Program-made: the position numbers and the translations under genes
NCBI GenBank assembly: GCA_947447265.1
Contig: CANFKC010000032.1
Span: 1-56,428, forward strand
DNA length: 56,428 nucleotides
From: Chitinophagaceae bacterium
GTDB taxonomy: Bacteria > Bacteroidota > Bacteroidia > Chitinophagales > Chitinophagaceae
Direction of reading: 5' to 3'
The notes under the pieces: generated by a model
What the model saw: the letters and a program-made list of their open reading frames with translations, nothing else
Database searches by the model: none
What the model was told of the DNA's origin: nothing
Shown here: positions 1 through 8,948 of the stretch, piece after piece
Layout of the letters: every line of letters starts with the position of its first letter
Numbering within the stretch: the stretch's first letter is position 1

Positions 1-1
1 C

Positions 2-52
2 AACAGCTCAAGAATAGAGCTAAAGGGAAACTCAAGAAGAACAAAGAAATAA
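2..52 (+). CDS. istB: IstB-like ATP-binding protein of IS21, 3' end only
   Basis: Sixteen codons followed by TAA are open from the window edge. The translation contains RIELKG followed by a basic tail, which matches the usual C-terminal end of IstB, the AAA+ helper of IS21 transposition. The rest of the gene lies upstream of the window. Such a short match would be weak alone, but the tandem terminal repeat about 50 bases downstream supports it. Whether the element is intact cannot be judged. Confidence 0.5.
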   Translation, partial: NSSRIELKGNSRRTKK

Positions 53-101
53 TTACCTTAGCTGTATCATCAAGCTCTTTCATTTACTACCAAACTCACA
101 G

Positions 102-145
102 GTGGGTCAACATCACCGGAATAGTGGGTCAACATCACCGGAATA
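102..145 (+). repeat. Tandem 22-bp terminal repeat of the IS21-like element
   Basis: Two identical adjacent 22-bp units are present, each beginning GTGGGTCAACATC and ending CCGGAATA. IS21 elements carry repeated transposase-binding sequences near their ends, and this is the likely role here. Confidence 0.7.
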
Positions 146-172
146 GACAGGGCTCACCAATGAATTGATCAC

Positions 173-197
173 AAAAAAACCACCCTCCGGGTGGTTT
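173..197 (-). terminator. Rho-independent terminator of the 342-1163 gene
   Basis: A perfect 9-bp stem (177-185 with 189-197, three-base loop) is followed on the minus strand by a run of seven T. It lies about 145 bases downstream of the stop of the minus-strand membrane protein gene. Confidence 0.75.
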
Positions 198-341
198 GTA
201 AAATGGTAAGAGGCTATAGAAATTAAGTCACGTATACGTCTTTAAAAGGCCGCTACTTATATTACTGTTTGTATGGAGAAACGAGTATGTCGATCATGAT
301 GGATGCAGAGTAACCCAATACCCTGTAGGTATGAATTGCTA

Positions 342-1163
342 TTATTGCTCCTCAATTGCCTTTATATTTCTTAACGCCCAAATTACTAAATAGGCGCAGG
401 GGCGCAAAACGTAAACACACACGACTATCCCTATAAACCACGTAAAAAGTAAATCAAAAATAGTATCACTTGTCAATTCACTACTCAAGTAATAACTTGA
501 ATGCTCCGCATTCTCTTTTCGCTCCGCGACCAGGCTTCGCCTGCTCTCTACAATTGAGGCGTCGTAATACAAAAAACCTTCTTTAATATTATCGGGCGAT
601 ATAGTAGCTATTTTTCTTAACGCATTTAAATAATCAAGGTCTTTCAAATGCTCTAAAAATTCAGAAAAATACATCATATAAAATACCAAATCACCATTAC
701 TTGCTGCTTCATTTAATTGCTTTATTATTTCAGGATCAGTTACTCTTACTGCTTGCTTATCAAAATCATTTCCAAAAGATGTTTTTTCTGAAAAAAATGC
801 AGCCCTCCCCGCAGGAAAATACTCAAACCCTTTCTTGGTTGGAATAACATATTTTGCTGAAAAATGTTGCTCTTTAAAAACAGCCTCTTTATTATGAAGT
901 ACCAAAATCGTATCTTGACCATCAATATATTTGTCGTAAAATTTATCCTTTATTTCAGTGTATAAATTACCATTGTAGTCTCTAGGCAACCCATTTAGCT
1001 TTTTATCTGTCATTTCAACCTTACGAGATGCAGACTCACCACGGTAAGAATAGTAATTATTCCTTGCAATTAAAAAAACGTAAATAATTACGATAAATAA
1101 AATACTACTAAAAAATATCAACACCTCTCTAGCTACCGATTTCTTTGAGAATTTCGTCTGCAT
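342..1163 (-). CDS. Hypothetical two-pass membrane protein
   Basis: The 273-residue product has a hydrophobic segment at about residues 12-32 and a second at about 237-262, enclosing a hydrophilic domain of roughly 200 residues that is probably periplasmic. The N-terminus is basic (MQTKFSKKSVAR) and lacks a cleavage site, so the first segment is probably a membrane anchor. I recognise no family motif. The gene stands alone, with a terminator downstream and a 348-base AT-rich gap upstream. It lies next to an IS21 end and is AT-rich compared with the housekeeping genes, so it may be accessory DNA. The start is ATG at 1163. Confidence 0.65.
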   Translation of the reverse strand: MQTKFSKKSVAREVLIFFSSILFIVIIYVFLIARNNYYSYRGESASRKVEMTDKKLNGLPRDYNGNLYTEIKDKFYDKYIDGQDTILVLHNKEAVFKEQHFSAKYVIPTKKGFEYFPAGRAAFFSEKTSFGNDFDKQAVRVTDPEIIKQLNEAASNGDLVFYMMYFSEFLEHLKDLDYLNALRKIATISPDNIKEGFLYYDASIVESRRSLVAERKENAEHSSYYLSSELTSDTIFDLLFTWFIGIVVCVYVLRPCAYLVIWALRNIKAIEEQ

Positions 1164-1511
1164 ATCAATAAGAATAAATTACCGTATCAATCTTATGAAA
1201 TTTGCCAGATATATAACTTGGCATTATTTTGGTTATTCTATTACTCGCATCTGCAACGCAACACGCTAGAATCATTCGTCTCATTCGTGGTAATTTTGGA
1301 GGTTAAAATAAAAATGACGTAACCATTATTTAATTCTGGAAAGGAATGTCTGATTGAGTATTTTGTTTTCTACATAAATCCTATTATGCAACAAATGTAA
1401 TAAGAATTTACTTAATAATATTTTCACTATTTTTATCCTCTCAACTTTGCCCTTTGCCGAATTTACGCGGATTACTTCTTGCTATATTATCCTTGTAGAC
1501 TGTACATTTCC
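1164..1511. other. AT-rich intergenic region without a recognisable gene
   Basis: These 348 bases carry no convincing open frame on either strand. The region lies upstream of the membrane protein gene and downstream of the cyclo-ligase gene, both on the minus strand, so it should contain the promoter of the former. No clear TTTG/TAnnTTTG pair was found. Confidence 0.5.
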
Positions 1512-2063
1512 TCACCCTCCAAATAAAACCTCATTCAACTGCACATCATGCGGCTCAATGGGCACTTTATCTATCAGCTGGAAAGGATACGCAACAGCAA
1601 CTTTATAAGCATCAGGATGGTTGCAGAGGTGATTATCGTAATAGCCGGCACCATAACCGAGCCGGTATCTGTCACTATCAAATGCAAGCCCGGGAACGAT
1701 GAACAGGTCAATTGGACCGGAATATTCTTCATTTCCGCCTGGATGTATGGTGCCCCACATACCAGGTTCCAAATCAGTGACGGAATGCAGCACCAGGTTT
1801 TGTAATTGCCTTTTAGGCAATGTTTTGGGCGAAATAACTTTTATCCCTGCACTCAATAGCTCCGCCAGCAGCGGGAAGACATTTACCTCGCTACCCATCG
1901 GCAGGTAGCAATGTACTACCCTTGCATTTTTCTCTTTTATAATGGCTGCAAGTCGCGTCCTTATGTTTTTGTCCATCTCCCGCTTAACGGCAGGCAACAT
2001 AGCATCGCGCAGCTGCAGCATTTGCTGGCGGAGGTCTTTTTTATGTTGTGTTATGTCGTACAT
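1512..2063 (-). CDS. fau: 5-formyltetrahydrofolate cyclo-ligase
   Basis: This enzyme converts 5-formyl-THF to 5,10-methenyl-THF with ATP in cytosolic one-carbon metabolism. The 183-residue product has the family layout: basic N-terminal helices, a YLPMGSEVN segment, and the C-terminal signature with RLGYGAGYYD (the ATP-binding loop and the most conserved part of the family). I chose ATG at 2063 because the protein then begins MYDITQHKKDLR like its homologues. The open frame continues upstream to 2162, but that extension reads through a palindromic repeat and is not plausible protein. The gene appears to be monocistronic. Confidence 0.9.
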   Translation of the reverse strand: MYDITQHKKDLRQQMLQLRDAMLPAVKREMDKNIRTRLAAIIKEKNARVVHCYLPMGSEVNVFPLLAELLSAGIKVISPKTLPKRQLQNLVLHSVTDLEPGMWGTIHPGGNEEYSGPIDLFIVPGLAFDSDRYRLGYGAGYYDNHLCNHPDAYKVAVAYPFQLIDKVPIEPHDVQLNEVLFGG

Positions 2064-2121
2064 TTTTTTAGTAGATAGTCTGTAGTATTTAGTAGATAGA
2101 CGTGTTTTGTCGATCATTCCA

Positions 2122-2195
2122 GTAGAGACGCAATATTTTGCGTCTCCACATAATGTGTACATTTAATCCGGCGGGCGCAAGCATTGCGCCCCTGC
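2122..2195 (+). repeat. Palindromic repeat family B, composite copy 1
   Basis: A 28-bp near-palindrome (2122-2149, GTAGAGACGCAA mirrored by TTGCGTCTCCAC) is followed by a short spacer and a second hairpin with a perfect 8-bp stem (2173-2180 with 2184-2191). The same two-hairpin order recurs at 2294-2363, so the unit is composite. Similar GTAGAGACGCAA palindromes are scattered through many bacterial genomes. Confidence 0.8.
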
Positions 2196-2233
2196 GTAAT
2201 TTTCCCATTTCAAAAAAAACTGTCCAAAACCGT

Positions 2234-2259
2234 GTAGACGCAAGATGTTGCGTATCTAC
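2234..2259 (+). repeat. Palindromic repeat family B, short copy
   Basis: The core reads GTAGACGCAAGATGTTGCG followed by TATCTAC. It is a degenerate copy of the first hairpin only, without the GGGCGCAA hairpin, and sits between the two composite copies. Confidence 0.75.
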
Positions 2260-2293
2260 ATAACACGGGCATTTCAAAACACTAACCCAAACC

Positions 2294-2363
2294 GTAGAGA
2301 CGCAATATCTTGTGTCTCCACATAATGTGGGTATTTAATCGGGCGCAAGCATTGCTCCCCTAC
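2294..2363 (+). repeat. Palindromic repeat family B, composite copy 2
   Basis: This copy repeats the order of copy 1: 28-bp palindrome (2294-2321), spacer with ATAATGTG, then GGGCGCAAGCATTGCTCCCC (2341-2360). Its last bases supply the TAG stop codon of the minus-strand propeller gene (2360-2362), so the repeat touches that coding sequence. Confidence 0.8.
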
Positions 2364-5300
2364 AATTCTATTTTCTTCTTTAATTCATCCCATTGTTTCA
2401 ATAATTCCGAAAGGGATTTTTGGGCATCTTGTACTGCGGTTTCGGCCTGTTGGGTTGCGGGCATATCGCTTTCCTGGAGCAAGTGCAGAAGGCTCATAAA
2501 TTTACCTTTCAGCGTTTCGAGACTTTCTTTTTTACTGTCGGCCTGCGTCTTTTCAATTGCCGCAATTTTTGGTGCAATTTCTTGCATAGCCGCATTGTTA
2601 AAGGTCGGGTTTTGCAGTTTACGGTTAATGTCTTCTGCAACTGCGTGCACCTGTTTGGCCTTCTCTTCAATCAGCTGCACATTGCGGTAACACTGCATGG
2701 ATAATGTAAACAACTTTTTAAGTTCAACATCCGGCGTTTTTACTCTCGGGTCTTTTTTAATGGTGAGTGGCTGGGTGTATGCCTTGCCTCCCGCTGTAAG
2801 CCTTACGGTATAACTGCCCGGCATTACCCATGGCGAAGAATCATTTGGTGCAGTTTGTCCGTAAATAGCGGCGATGGCATAAGCCGGAGTGACGCTGATA
2901 GGTGTGTAGTGCATATCCCACACAAAACGGTGCGCGCCCCTGGTGCCCGATAGTATTTCCTGTGGCCTTATCCAGTATTCGGGTATGTTCACTTTGGGAA
3001 TGCTATAGGGTTTATCCAGGCTACTGTATGCGCGTATAACTTTGCCGGCGGCATCCAGAATTTCCAGCGTAACCGGACTTTCCATGGCTTCGGCCAGGTA
3101 ATAATCTATTATAGCGCCATCCGGAGGATTTTGACCTGCTGGTTCTTCTTGCGGTAATGGCGTGTCGGTATTCATGTTCCAGCGCACTTTGTATGCGGTG
3201 CCGGTTTCGAATAAAACAGTCTTCTTTTCGCCCTTCATTTTCGCAATATGCCGCAACGCCGCCATATCATCGAGTATCCAGAACGAGCGGCCGTGCGTAC
3301 CAATAACAAGATCGTTATCTTTTATAACCAGGTCGCGAATGGAGGTGCAAGGCATGTTTAAACGGAGCGGTTGCCAGTTGTTTCCATCATCGAAAGACAC
3401 ATAAACCATGCGCTCAGAGCCTGCGAATAGCAGCCCTTTACATTTCGGGTCTTCGCGCACCACATTTATTGGGTCATCGGGCAGGCCGTTGGTAATTTTC
3501 TGCCAGGTAGCACCATCATTATGGGTGCGGTAAATATAAGGGTGCTGGTCATCGAGCCTTATGCGGTTTACGGCTGCATAGGCAGTATGGTCGTCGCTAT
3601 TCCCGGCATCAATCAGCGATACTTTGCACCATGATGTCAGGTCTGGCGGAGTTATATTTTTCCAATGCTTGCCGCCGTCATGGGTCATGTGTATCAGGCC
3701 ATCATCAGTACCCGCCCATAAGGTATTGATGTTTTTGTGCGAGGGGGCCATGGTATATACTACACCGCGTTGCGGCATAGTTTTCATTTTTTCATCGCGG
3801 TAAATGCCAATGCATTCCGCCACATCATAGGTTGGGCGGGTAAGGTCCGGGCTAATTGTTTCCCAATTGCGGCCGCCATTCATGGTCTTGAAGATTACAT
3901 TACCAGCATAATACAAACTCTTGTTATCAACCGGCGAAAACAACACTGGCGCCGTTCTTATAAATCTGTACTTGCCGCTGCGGGTAGCCTCCGGAGCAAT
4001 GTTCAGGCATTGCCCAGTGCGTTTATCGAACCGGGATATTTTACCACCATAAACGATGTTAGGGTCCAGCGGATCGGCAGCAACATAGCCATATTCTTCA
4101 GCGCCCACGGGGTGCCATTCCCGGAAAGTTACTTGTCCGTCATTGCCACGGCTGGCAATACCCACCGAGCCACTCTCCTGCTGTCCGCCATATACATTAT
4201 ACGGAAAATCGTTATCCGCACTTACATGGTAAAACTGGGCTGTCGGCTGGTTGTACCACGAGCTCCAGGTTTGGCCACCGTTAACGGTAACAATTGCACC
4301 CTGGTCGCTGGCCAGTAAAATAATATCCGGGTTAGTCGGGTTTATCCATAAACGGTGGTAATCGTCACCGCCCGGCGCACCCCTGAATGCCGTAAAATTA
4401 CGACCACCATCAGTTGATTTCCAGGTAACTACATTGGCTACGTAAACAATATTATGGTTCTTTGGGTCAACCTTACATTCTGCGAAATCCATACCTCGGT
4501 CCCACAGTCGGTTGTCGGCAGACCGCATGGTCCAGGTTTCGCCTCCATCATCAGATCCGTAAAAACCGCCACCCTTCGCCGCATCTACACAGGCATACAA
4601 ATGCTTCGGGTTACCCGGTGCAATGCTAAACCCTATCCTACCCAGCCCCTCTGCCGCGCCTAGCAAACCTCCGGTCAGCTTCTTCCATGTTTCACCGCCG
4701 TCTGTCGATTTATACAAACCGCTGCCTGCACCCTGCCATATCCCATTCTCCCATGGTGCCAGTCTGCCGGCCCACATATCGGCATAAATTATTTTAGAAT
4801 TCTTTGGGTCAATGGTTACCTGTATAGCGCCGGTATTTTCATCAATATATAATACCTGCTTCCAGGTTTTGGCGCCATCGGTAGTGCGATAAATACCCCG
4901 CTCTTTATTGGCACCATAAGGATGCCCGAGTGCGGCAACAAAAACTACGTTTTCATTTCTTGGGTCAATGGCTACCCCACCTATCTGTTGCGCCTCGGCC
5001 AAGCCAGTATTTACCCATGTTTTACCTGCATTGGTCGAGCGGTAAACACCATTGCCAACCGAAAGGTCCGGCCGCTGCAACCCTTCCCCGCTCACAGCAT
5101 ATACCACATCAGGATTCGATGGCGCAACCATCACATCGCCAATGGAGCCGGTAGGTTGTTCATCAAAAATAGGTTTCCAGGTGCGGCCGAAATCGGTAGT
5201 TTTCCAAACGCCACCATTATTAACACCTATATAAAAGGTATTGGGCTGCTGCACAACACCAGTTGCCCCTACTGTCCTACCCCCTCTGTGCGGACCTATC

Positions 5301-5431
5301 ATACGCCATTTCAGCATACTATAGTAACCGGTATCTACCACCTGGGCAGTAACCGAAAAAGATAAACTGAATAGTAAAAACGCAGGCGCAGCCCATTTGG
5401 CAAGGTTAGTTTGCAATGAAAGAAACTTCAA
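2360..5431 (-). CDS. Secreted VPS10/sortilin-type BNR propeller protein
   Basis: The 1023-residue product begins with a signal peptide (about 1-29, ending VTAQ). It carries about eleven Asp-box (BNR) motifs of the form S-T-D-G-G-x-T-W between residues 50 and 690, for example STDGGETW and SDDGGETW, so it folds as one or two sortilin-like beta-propellers. Residues from about 730 onward form a separate domain with a beta-sandwich-like part and a helical, charged tail. Bacteroidota homologues are often annotated as glycosyl hydrolases, but no catalytic residues can be assigned from motifs and the true activity is unknown. No T9SS sorting domain is present. The start is ATG at 5431; the stop lies inside a palindromic repeat. 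Confidence 0.85.
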   Translation of the reverse strand: MKFLSLQTNLAKWAAPAFLLFSLSFSVTAQVVDTGYYSMLKWRMIGPHRGGRTVGATGVVQQPNTFYIGVNNGGVWKTTDFGRTWKPIFDEQPTGSIGDVMVAPSNPDVVYAVSGEGLQRPDLSVGNGVYRSTNAGKTWVNTGLAEAQQIGGVAIDPRNENVVFVAALGHPYGANKERGIYRTTDGAKTWKQVLYIDENTGAIQVTIDPKNSKIIYADMWAGRLAPWENGIWQGAGSGLYKSTDGGETWKKLTGGLLGAAEGLGRIGFSIAPGNPKHLYACVDAAKGGGFYGSDDGGETWTMRSADNRLWDRGMDFAECKVDPKNHNIVYVANVVTWKSTDGGRNFTAFRGAPGGDDYHRLWINPTNPDIILLASDQGAIVTVNGGQTWSSWYNQPTAQFYHVSADNDFPYNVYGGQQESGSVGIASRGNDGQVTFREWHPVGAEEYGYVAADPLDPNIVYGGKISRFDKRTGQCLNIAPEATRSGKYRFIRTAPVLFSPVDNKSLYYAGNVIFKTMNGGRNWETISPDLTRPTYDVAECIGIYRDEKMKTMPQRGVVYTMAPSHKNINTLWAGTDDGLIHMTHDGGKHWKNITPPDLTSWCKVSLIDAGNSDDHTAYAAVNRIRLDDQHPYIYRTHNDGATWQKITNGLPDDPINVVREDPKCKGLLFAGSERMVYVSFDDGNNWQPLRLNMPCTSIRDLVIKDNDLVIGTHGRSFWILDDMAALRHIAKMKGEKKTVLFETGTAYKVRWNMNTDTPLPQEEPAGQNPPDGAIIDYYLAEAMESPVTLEILDAAGKVIRAYSSLDKPYSIPKVNIPEYWIRPQEILSGTRGAHRFVWDMHYTPISVTPAYAIAAIYGQTAPNDSSPWVMPGSYTVRLTAGGKAYTQPLTIKKDPRVKTPDVELKKLFTLSMQCYRNVQLIEEKAKQVHAVAEDINRKLQNPTFNNAAMQEIAPKIAAIEKTQADSKKESLETLKGKFMSLLHLLQESDMPATQQAETAVQDAQKSLSELLKQWDELKKKIEL

Positions 5432-5532
5432 TTTGGTTGATTTTTCAGAAAGATAACGCTTTACTCTTTAATGGCAAACAAGTGCATGAGTTGGAAATTA
5501 ACCCTGTGTTACTAAAACATTTGCCTAACCCG

Positions 5533-5563
5533 TTTGCATAAAAGAGATACAATTGTATCTTTA
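5533..5563 (+). promoter_or_regulatory. Bacteroidota promoter for the small lipoprotein gene
   Basis: TTTG (5533-5536) and TATCTTTA (5556-5563) are separated by 19 bases, the spacing of the phylum's TTTG/TAnnTTTG promoters; only the last base of the -7 box departs from consensus. Transcription would begin near 5570, about 15 bases before the ATG. Confidence 0.6.
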
Positions 5564-5583
5564 CTCATTAAAGCGCCTGATCA

Positions 5584-6072
5584 ATGAGGAAATCGTTATT
5601 TATTATTACTATTTGCAGTATACTTTTTTCAGCTTGTTCTAAAACTGATAACAGCGGTTCGAACACCAATACTATAGGTATTACCGACAATGGCATGGCG
5701 CTTGTTATGACCAGCACAGATCCTGCATCAAACGAAAACACCGTAAACGTTACGCTTATTAAAACCGGCAGCTCTACTGCTTTGGTGCTCGATGCATCGA
5801 ACAGTTCCAGCGCACGCCAGTATTCGTTGCACCTGAAAGCATTCGGCGCCTTCACCGGCACAGGTACCTTTACCCAGGCTGCAGGCGTTACTGACTACCT
5901 CAATGAATACTTTGCAGGTGGCCAGAATTATATTATTGACCATTCTGACGTTTACATTACCAACAACAACGACAAGTACATCAGCGGCACTTTTGCCTTA
6001 TACCTCAAAAACGCAAACGGCACCAAAACTGTAACAGGTTACATCACTGGTAACAGGCCTGTTATTCAATAA
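5584..6072 (+). CDS. Small lipoprotein of unknown function
   Basis: The 162-residue product has a type II signal sequence, MRKSLFIITICSILFSAC, with the lipobox Cys at residue 18. The mature part is rich in Thr, Ser and Asn and in short beta-strand patterns, and looks like a compact beta-sandwich. It begins with a Gly/Ser/Asn linker after the Cys. No family signature is recognised. It has its own promoter at 5533-5563 and its own terminator at 6101-6126, so it is a monocistronic unit. It is divergent from the propeller gene across a 152-base gap, but there is no evidence of joint function. Confidence 0.75.
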   Translation: MRKSLFIITICSILFSACSKTDNSGSNTNTIGITDNGMALVMTSTDPASNENTVNVTLIKTGSSTALVLDASNSSSARQYSLHLKAFGAFTGTGTFTQAAGVTDYLNEYFAGGQNYIIDHSDVYITNNNDKYISGTFALYLKNANGTKTVTGYITGNRPVIQ

Positions 6073-6100
6073 GGAATTCTTAAAATAATAACTACAATAT

Positions 6101-6126
6101 AGCCACCGATTAGGTGGCTTTTTTTG
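6101..6126 (+). terminator. Rho-independent terminator of the lipoprotein gene
   Basis: The stem AGCCACC/GGTGGCT (6101-6107 with 6113-6119, loop of five) is followed by seven or more T. Confidence 0.85.
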
Positions 6127-6288
6127 TGGGAAGTTGTTTCGCACAATTAACAAGGATTAGCCGTTGTAGTGCGACCCTCGTTTGTTGTTAAGTTGGCTTC
6201 TGCCGGACTAAAAATCACACCGTTATAGTTTTTTTATTAAAATGCCCTTTGTGCATAAAATTCTATGCAAATAATCGCTCAGTATCAA

Positions 6289-6296
6289 TATTTTTG
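6289..6296 (+). promoter_or_regulatory. -7 promoter element of parC
   Basis: TATTTTTG matches the TAnnTTTG consensus exactly and lies 24 bases before the ATG. No good TTTG is present 19 bases upstream, so the -33 half is weak. Confidence 0.45.
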
Positions 6297-6320
6297 CAAC
6301 AACAGGGAGTAATTAGATAA

Positions 6321-8840
6321 ATGGCTGATCAGGAAGAAGAATTTACCGGGCAAGGCTCGGCAATGGTAAATGATATGTACAAAAGCTGGTTCTTAGACTA
6401 TGCCAGCTATGTAATTTTAGAACGTGCAGTACCCGCTATCGAAGACGGTCTTAAACCCGTGCAAAGGCGTATACTCCATGCCATGAAGGAAATGGATGAT
6501 GGTCGCTTCAATAAGGTAGCCAACATTATTGGGCAGAGTATGCAGTACCACCCCCATGGCGATGCCTCCATTGGCGATGCAATTGTGGGCATGGGTCAGA
6601 AGGACCTGATGATAGAGACCCAGGGTAACTGGGGCGATATCCGTACAGGCGACCCTGCTGCCGCAGCTCGTTACATTGAAGCACGACTTTCGAAATTCGC
6701 GTTAGACGTAGCGTTTAATGCAAAAACCACCGAATGGCAGTTAAGTTATGATGGCCGTAAAAATGAGCCGGTAACGCTGCCTATGAAGTTTCCGCTGCTT
6801 CTGGCACAGGGCACTGATGGTATCGCGGTAGGTTTGAGCACAAAAATTCTGCCTCACAACTTCTGCGAAATACTTGATGCTGCAATAAAGCACCTGAAAG
6901 GAAAGAAGTTTGAACTATTTCCTGACTTTCTACACGGCGGCATGGTAGATGTAAGCAATTACAATGATGGTGCGCGTGGCGGTAAAGTAAGGGTGCGGGC
7001 GCATATTGAGGAGGCTGACAAGAAGACCCTGCTCATTAAAAGCGTGCCTTATGGTATTACCACCTCTACCCTGGTTGATAGCATACTTAAAGCCAATGAA
7101 ACTGGCAAAATAAAGATAAAGAGCGTTACCGATAATACTGCGAAAGATGTTGAGCTGACTGTATCACTGCCTCCGGGCGTGGATAGTAACCAGACCATCG
7201 ATGCGCTTTATGCGTTCACGGATTGCGAAATCTCATTATCTCCTAACGCCTGTGTTATTGTTGGTGACAAGCCGGCATTCCTTGGTGCCAGCGACCTATT
7301 AAAATATTCGGTAGCACATACCAAGACTTTATTACTCAGGGAATTAGAAATTAAGTTAGGCGAGCTGGAAGATGATTGGCATTACTCTTCACTTGAAAAG
7401 ATATTCATTGAAAATCGCATCTACCGCGACATTGAAGAGCAAACAACCTGGGAAGGCGTACTCGGCGCGATAGATAAAGGCCTTACCCCTTTCAAGAAAC
7501 TTTTGCGCCGTGTGGTGACGCAGGAAGATATAGTTAAGCTTACCGAAATCCGCATTAAACGTATCTCTAAGTTTGATGCATTCAAGGCCGATGAACATAT
7601 TCGCGGCGTAGAGAAAAGTATTGGCGAGGTAAAACACAACATTGAAAACCTCAATGATTTCGCAATCAACTATTACGAAACCTTGCTTAAAAAATATGGT
7701 AAGGGCCGCGAGCGTAAAACGGAGATACGCCCATTTGAAACCATACAGGCAAATACGGTTGCGATAGCGAACACCAAGCTTTATGTAAACTATAAAGAAG
7801 GTTTTATCGGTACCAGTCTTAAGAAAGATGAATTTGCGTTCGATTGCTCCGACCTCGATAATGTGATTGTTTTCCGCAAAGACGGTAAGATGATCATTAC
7901 CAAGGTTGCGGAAAAGACGTTTATAGGAAAGGACATAATTTACCTGGCCATCTTCCAGAAGAATGATGAACGCACCACCTACAATATGCTGTATATTGAT
8001 GGTAAAACCGGTATTACCTATGGCAAGCGCTTCAATGTAACCGGCATTACCCGTGATAAGGAGTATGACCTTACCAAGGGCAATAAGGATAGCCGTGTGC
8101 TTCACTTCAGCGCCAACCCGAATGGTGAGGCAGAGGTACTTACCGTTACCCTGTCGCCGGGTTGCAAAGCCAGGATAAAAGTATTCGACTATTTCTTTGA
8201 AGAGTTGGAAATAAAGGGCCGTAGCGCAGGCGGCAATCAGGTGAGCAAATATCCGGTAAAAAGTACCCGCTTTAAAGAAAAAGGTCGCTCTACCCTCGAT
8301 GCGTTAAAGATATGGTATGATGATACCGTTGGTAGGCTCAATAAAGATGGCAATGGGATTCTGCTGGGGAGATTTGATGAGAAGGATAAAATAATTGTCT
8401 TCTATAAAGACGGTAATTATGAACTGACCGACTACGAACTCACGAACCGCTACGAAACCAGCAACATATTGCTGATTGAAAAATTCCATCCTAAACGCGT
8501 GGTAAGCGCAGTCTACTTCGATGCAAAATCGAAGCAGCACAATGCAAAACGGTTTATGATAGAAAGCCAGACGCTGAAGAGCAAGTATTCGTTCATAAAA
8601 GACGGCGAGGGCAATTATGCGGAATTTGTAACCACACAAGCCGAGCCGGTATTAATATTGCGCAAAGGCAAAAAGAAAAGTGAGCTTACAGAAGAACAGG
8701 TGTCATTGCACGAAACCGTAGACATTACCGGCTGGAAAACAATTGGGTCATACCTGGCAGGCGAAGACCTGAAAGAGATAGCCCTTGTTCCCCAAATAAA
8801 TGAAGAGACAGGCGAACCAGAAGCACCGACATTATTCTAA
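6321..8840 (+). CDS. parC: DNA topoisomerase IV subunit A
   Basis: This subunit makes the double-strand break of topoisomerase IV, which decatenates daughter chromosomes. The 839-residue product has the winged-helix breakage domain at about residues 20-330, with the catalytic pair Arg117-Tyr118 in AAARYIEARL and the HPHGDAS loop at 77-83. A coiled-coil region follows at about 335-460, then a C-terminal beta-pinwheel. I see no GyrA-box in the pinwheel, and the N-terminus is of the Bacteroidota ParC type, so ParC is favoured over GyrA. Ala82 occupies the position of the quinolone-linked Ser of E. coli GyrA; this is usual in this lineage as far as I know. parE is not in the window. Confidence 0.88.
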   Translation: MADQEEEFTGQGSAMVNDMYKSWFLDYASYVILERAVPAIEDGLKPVQRRILHAMKEMDDGRFNKVANIIGQSMQYHPHGDASIGDAIVGMGQKDLMIETQGNWGDIRTGDPAAAARYIEARLSKFALDVAFNAKTTEWQLSYDGRKNEPVTLPMKFPLLLAQGTDGIAVGLSTKILPHNFCEILDAAIKHLKGKKFELFPDFLHGGMVDVSNYNDGARGGKVRVRAHIEEADKKTLLIKSVPYGITTSTLVDSILKANETGKIKIKSVTDNTAKDVELTVSLPPGVDSNQTIDALYAFTDCEISLSPNACVIVGDKPAFLGASDLLKYSVAHTKTLLLRELEIKLGELEDDWHYSSLEKIFIENRIYRDIEEQTTWEGVLGAIDKGLTPFKKLLRRVVTQEDIVKLTEIRIKRISKFDAFKADEHIRGVEKSIGEVKHNIENLNDFAINYYETLLKKYGKGRERKTEIRPFETIQANTVAIANTKLYVNYKEGFIGTSLKKDEFAFDCSDLDNVIVFRKDGKMIITKVAEKTFIGKDIIYLAIFQKNDERTTYNMLYIDGKTGITYGKRFNVTGITRDKEYDLTKGNKDSRVLHFSANPNGEAEVLTVTLSPGCKARIKVFDYFFEELEIKGRSAGGNQVSKYPVKSTRFKEKGRSTLDALKIWYDDTVGRLNKDGNGILLGRFDEKDKIIVFYKDGNYELTDYELTNRYETSNILLIEKFHPKRVVSAVYFDAKSKQHNAKRFMIESQTLKSKYSFIKDGEGNYAEFVTTQAEPVLILRKGKKKSELTEEQVSLHETVDITGWKTIGSYLAGEDLKEIALVPQINEETGEPEAPTLF

Positions 8841-8893
8841 TTGGCAGTTGGAATGCTGCAGTTAGCAGTCCTAGTGTTAATCTATGTTATACC

Positions 8894-8927
8894 AAAAATA
8901 GCCGGAACTTACGTTCCGGCTATTTTT
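8894..8927 (+). terminator. Strong terminator after parC
   Basis: A perfect 15-bp stem (8894-8908 with 8913-8927, loop TTAC) is flanked by A on the left arm and T on the right arm, so it can work on both strands. Confidence 0.85.
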
Positions 8928-8948
8928 ATATGTGTATGAGAATCATGG

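Larger units (their letters stand above)
1..149 (+). mobile_element. Right end of an IS21-family insertion sequence (partial)
   Basis: The window opens inside an element whose last coding piece resembles the C-terminus of IstB. It is followed about 50 bases later by a perfect 22-bp tandem duplication (102-123 and 124-145). The sequence after the second unit ends in GACA at 149, so the opposite strand reads TGTC outward, which agrees with the TG...CA termini of IS21 elements. Multiple repeats near the ends are a known property of this family. The exact boundary at 149 is inferred; the transposase IstA and the left end lie outside the window. Confidence 0.5.

Noticed and set aside
2064-2162. 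N-terminal extension of the fau frame to 2162
   Set aside because: It reads through a palindromic repeat and is not conserved in the enzyme family; ATG at 2063 is preferred.
2173-2192. Hairpin in the family B repeat as a fau terminator
   Set aside because: It is upstream of the minus-strand fau start rather than downstream of its stop, and it has no T tract.
6560-6570. Ala82 in ParC at the position of a quinolone-resistance Ser
   Set aside because: Ala at this site is usual in Bacteroidota ParC as far as I know, so it is not evidence of selection.
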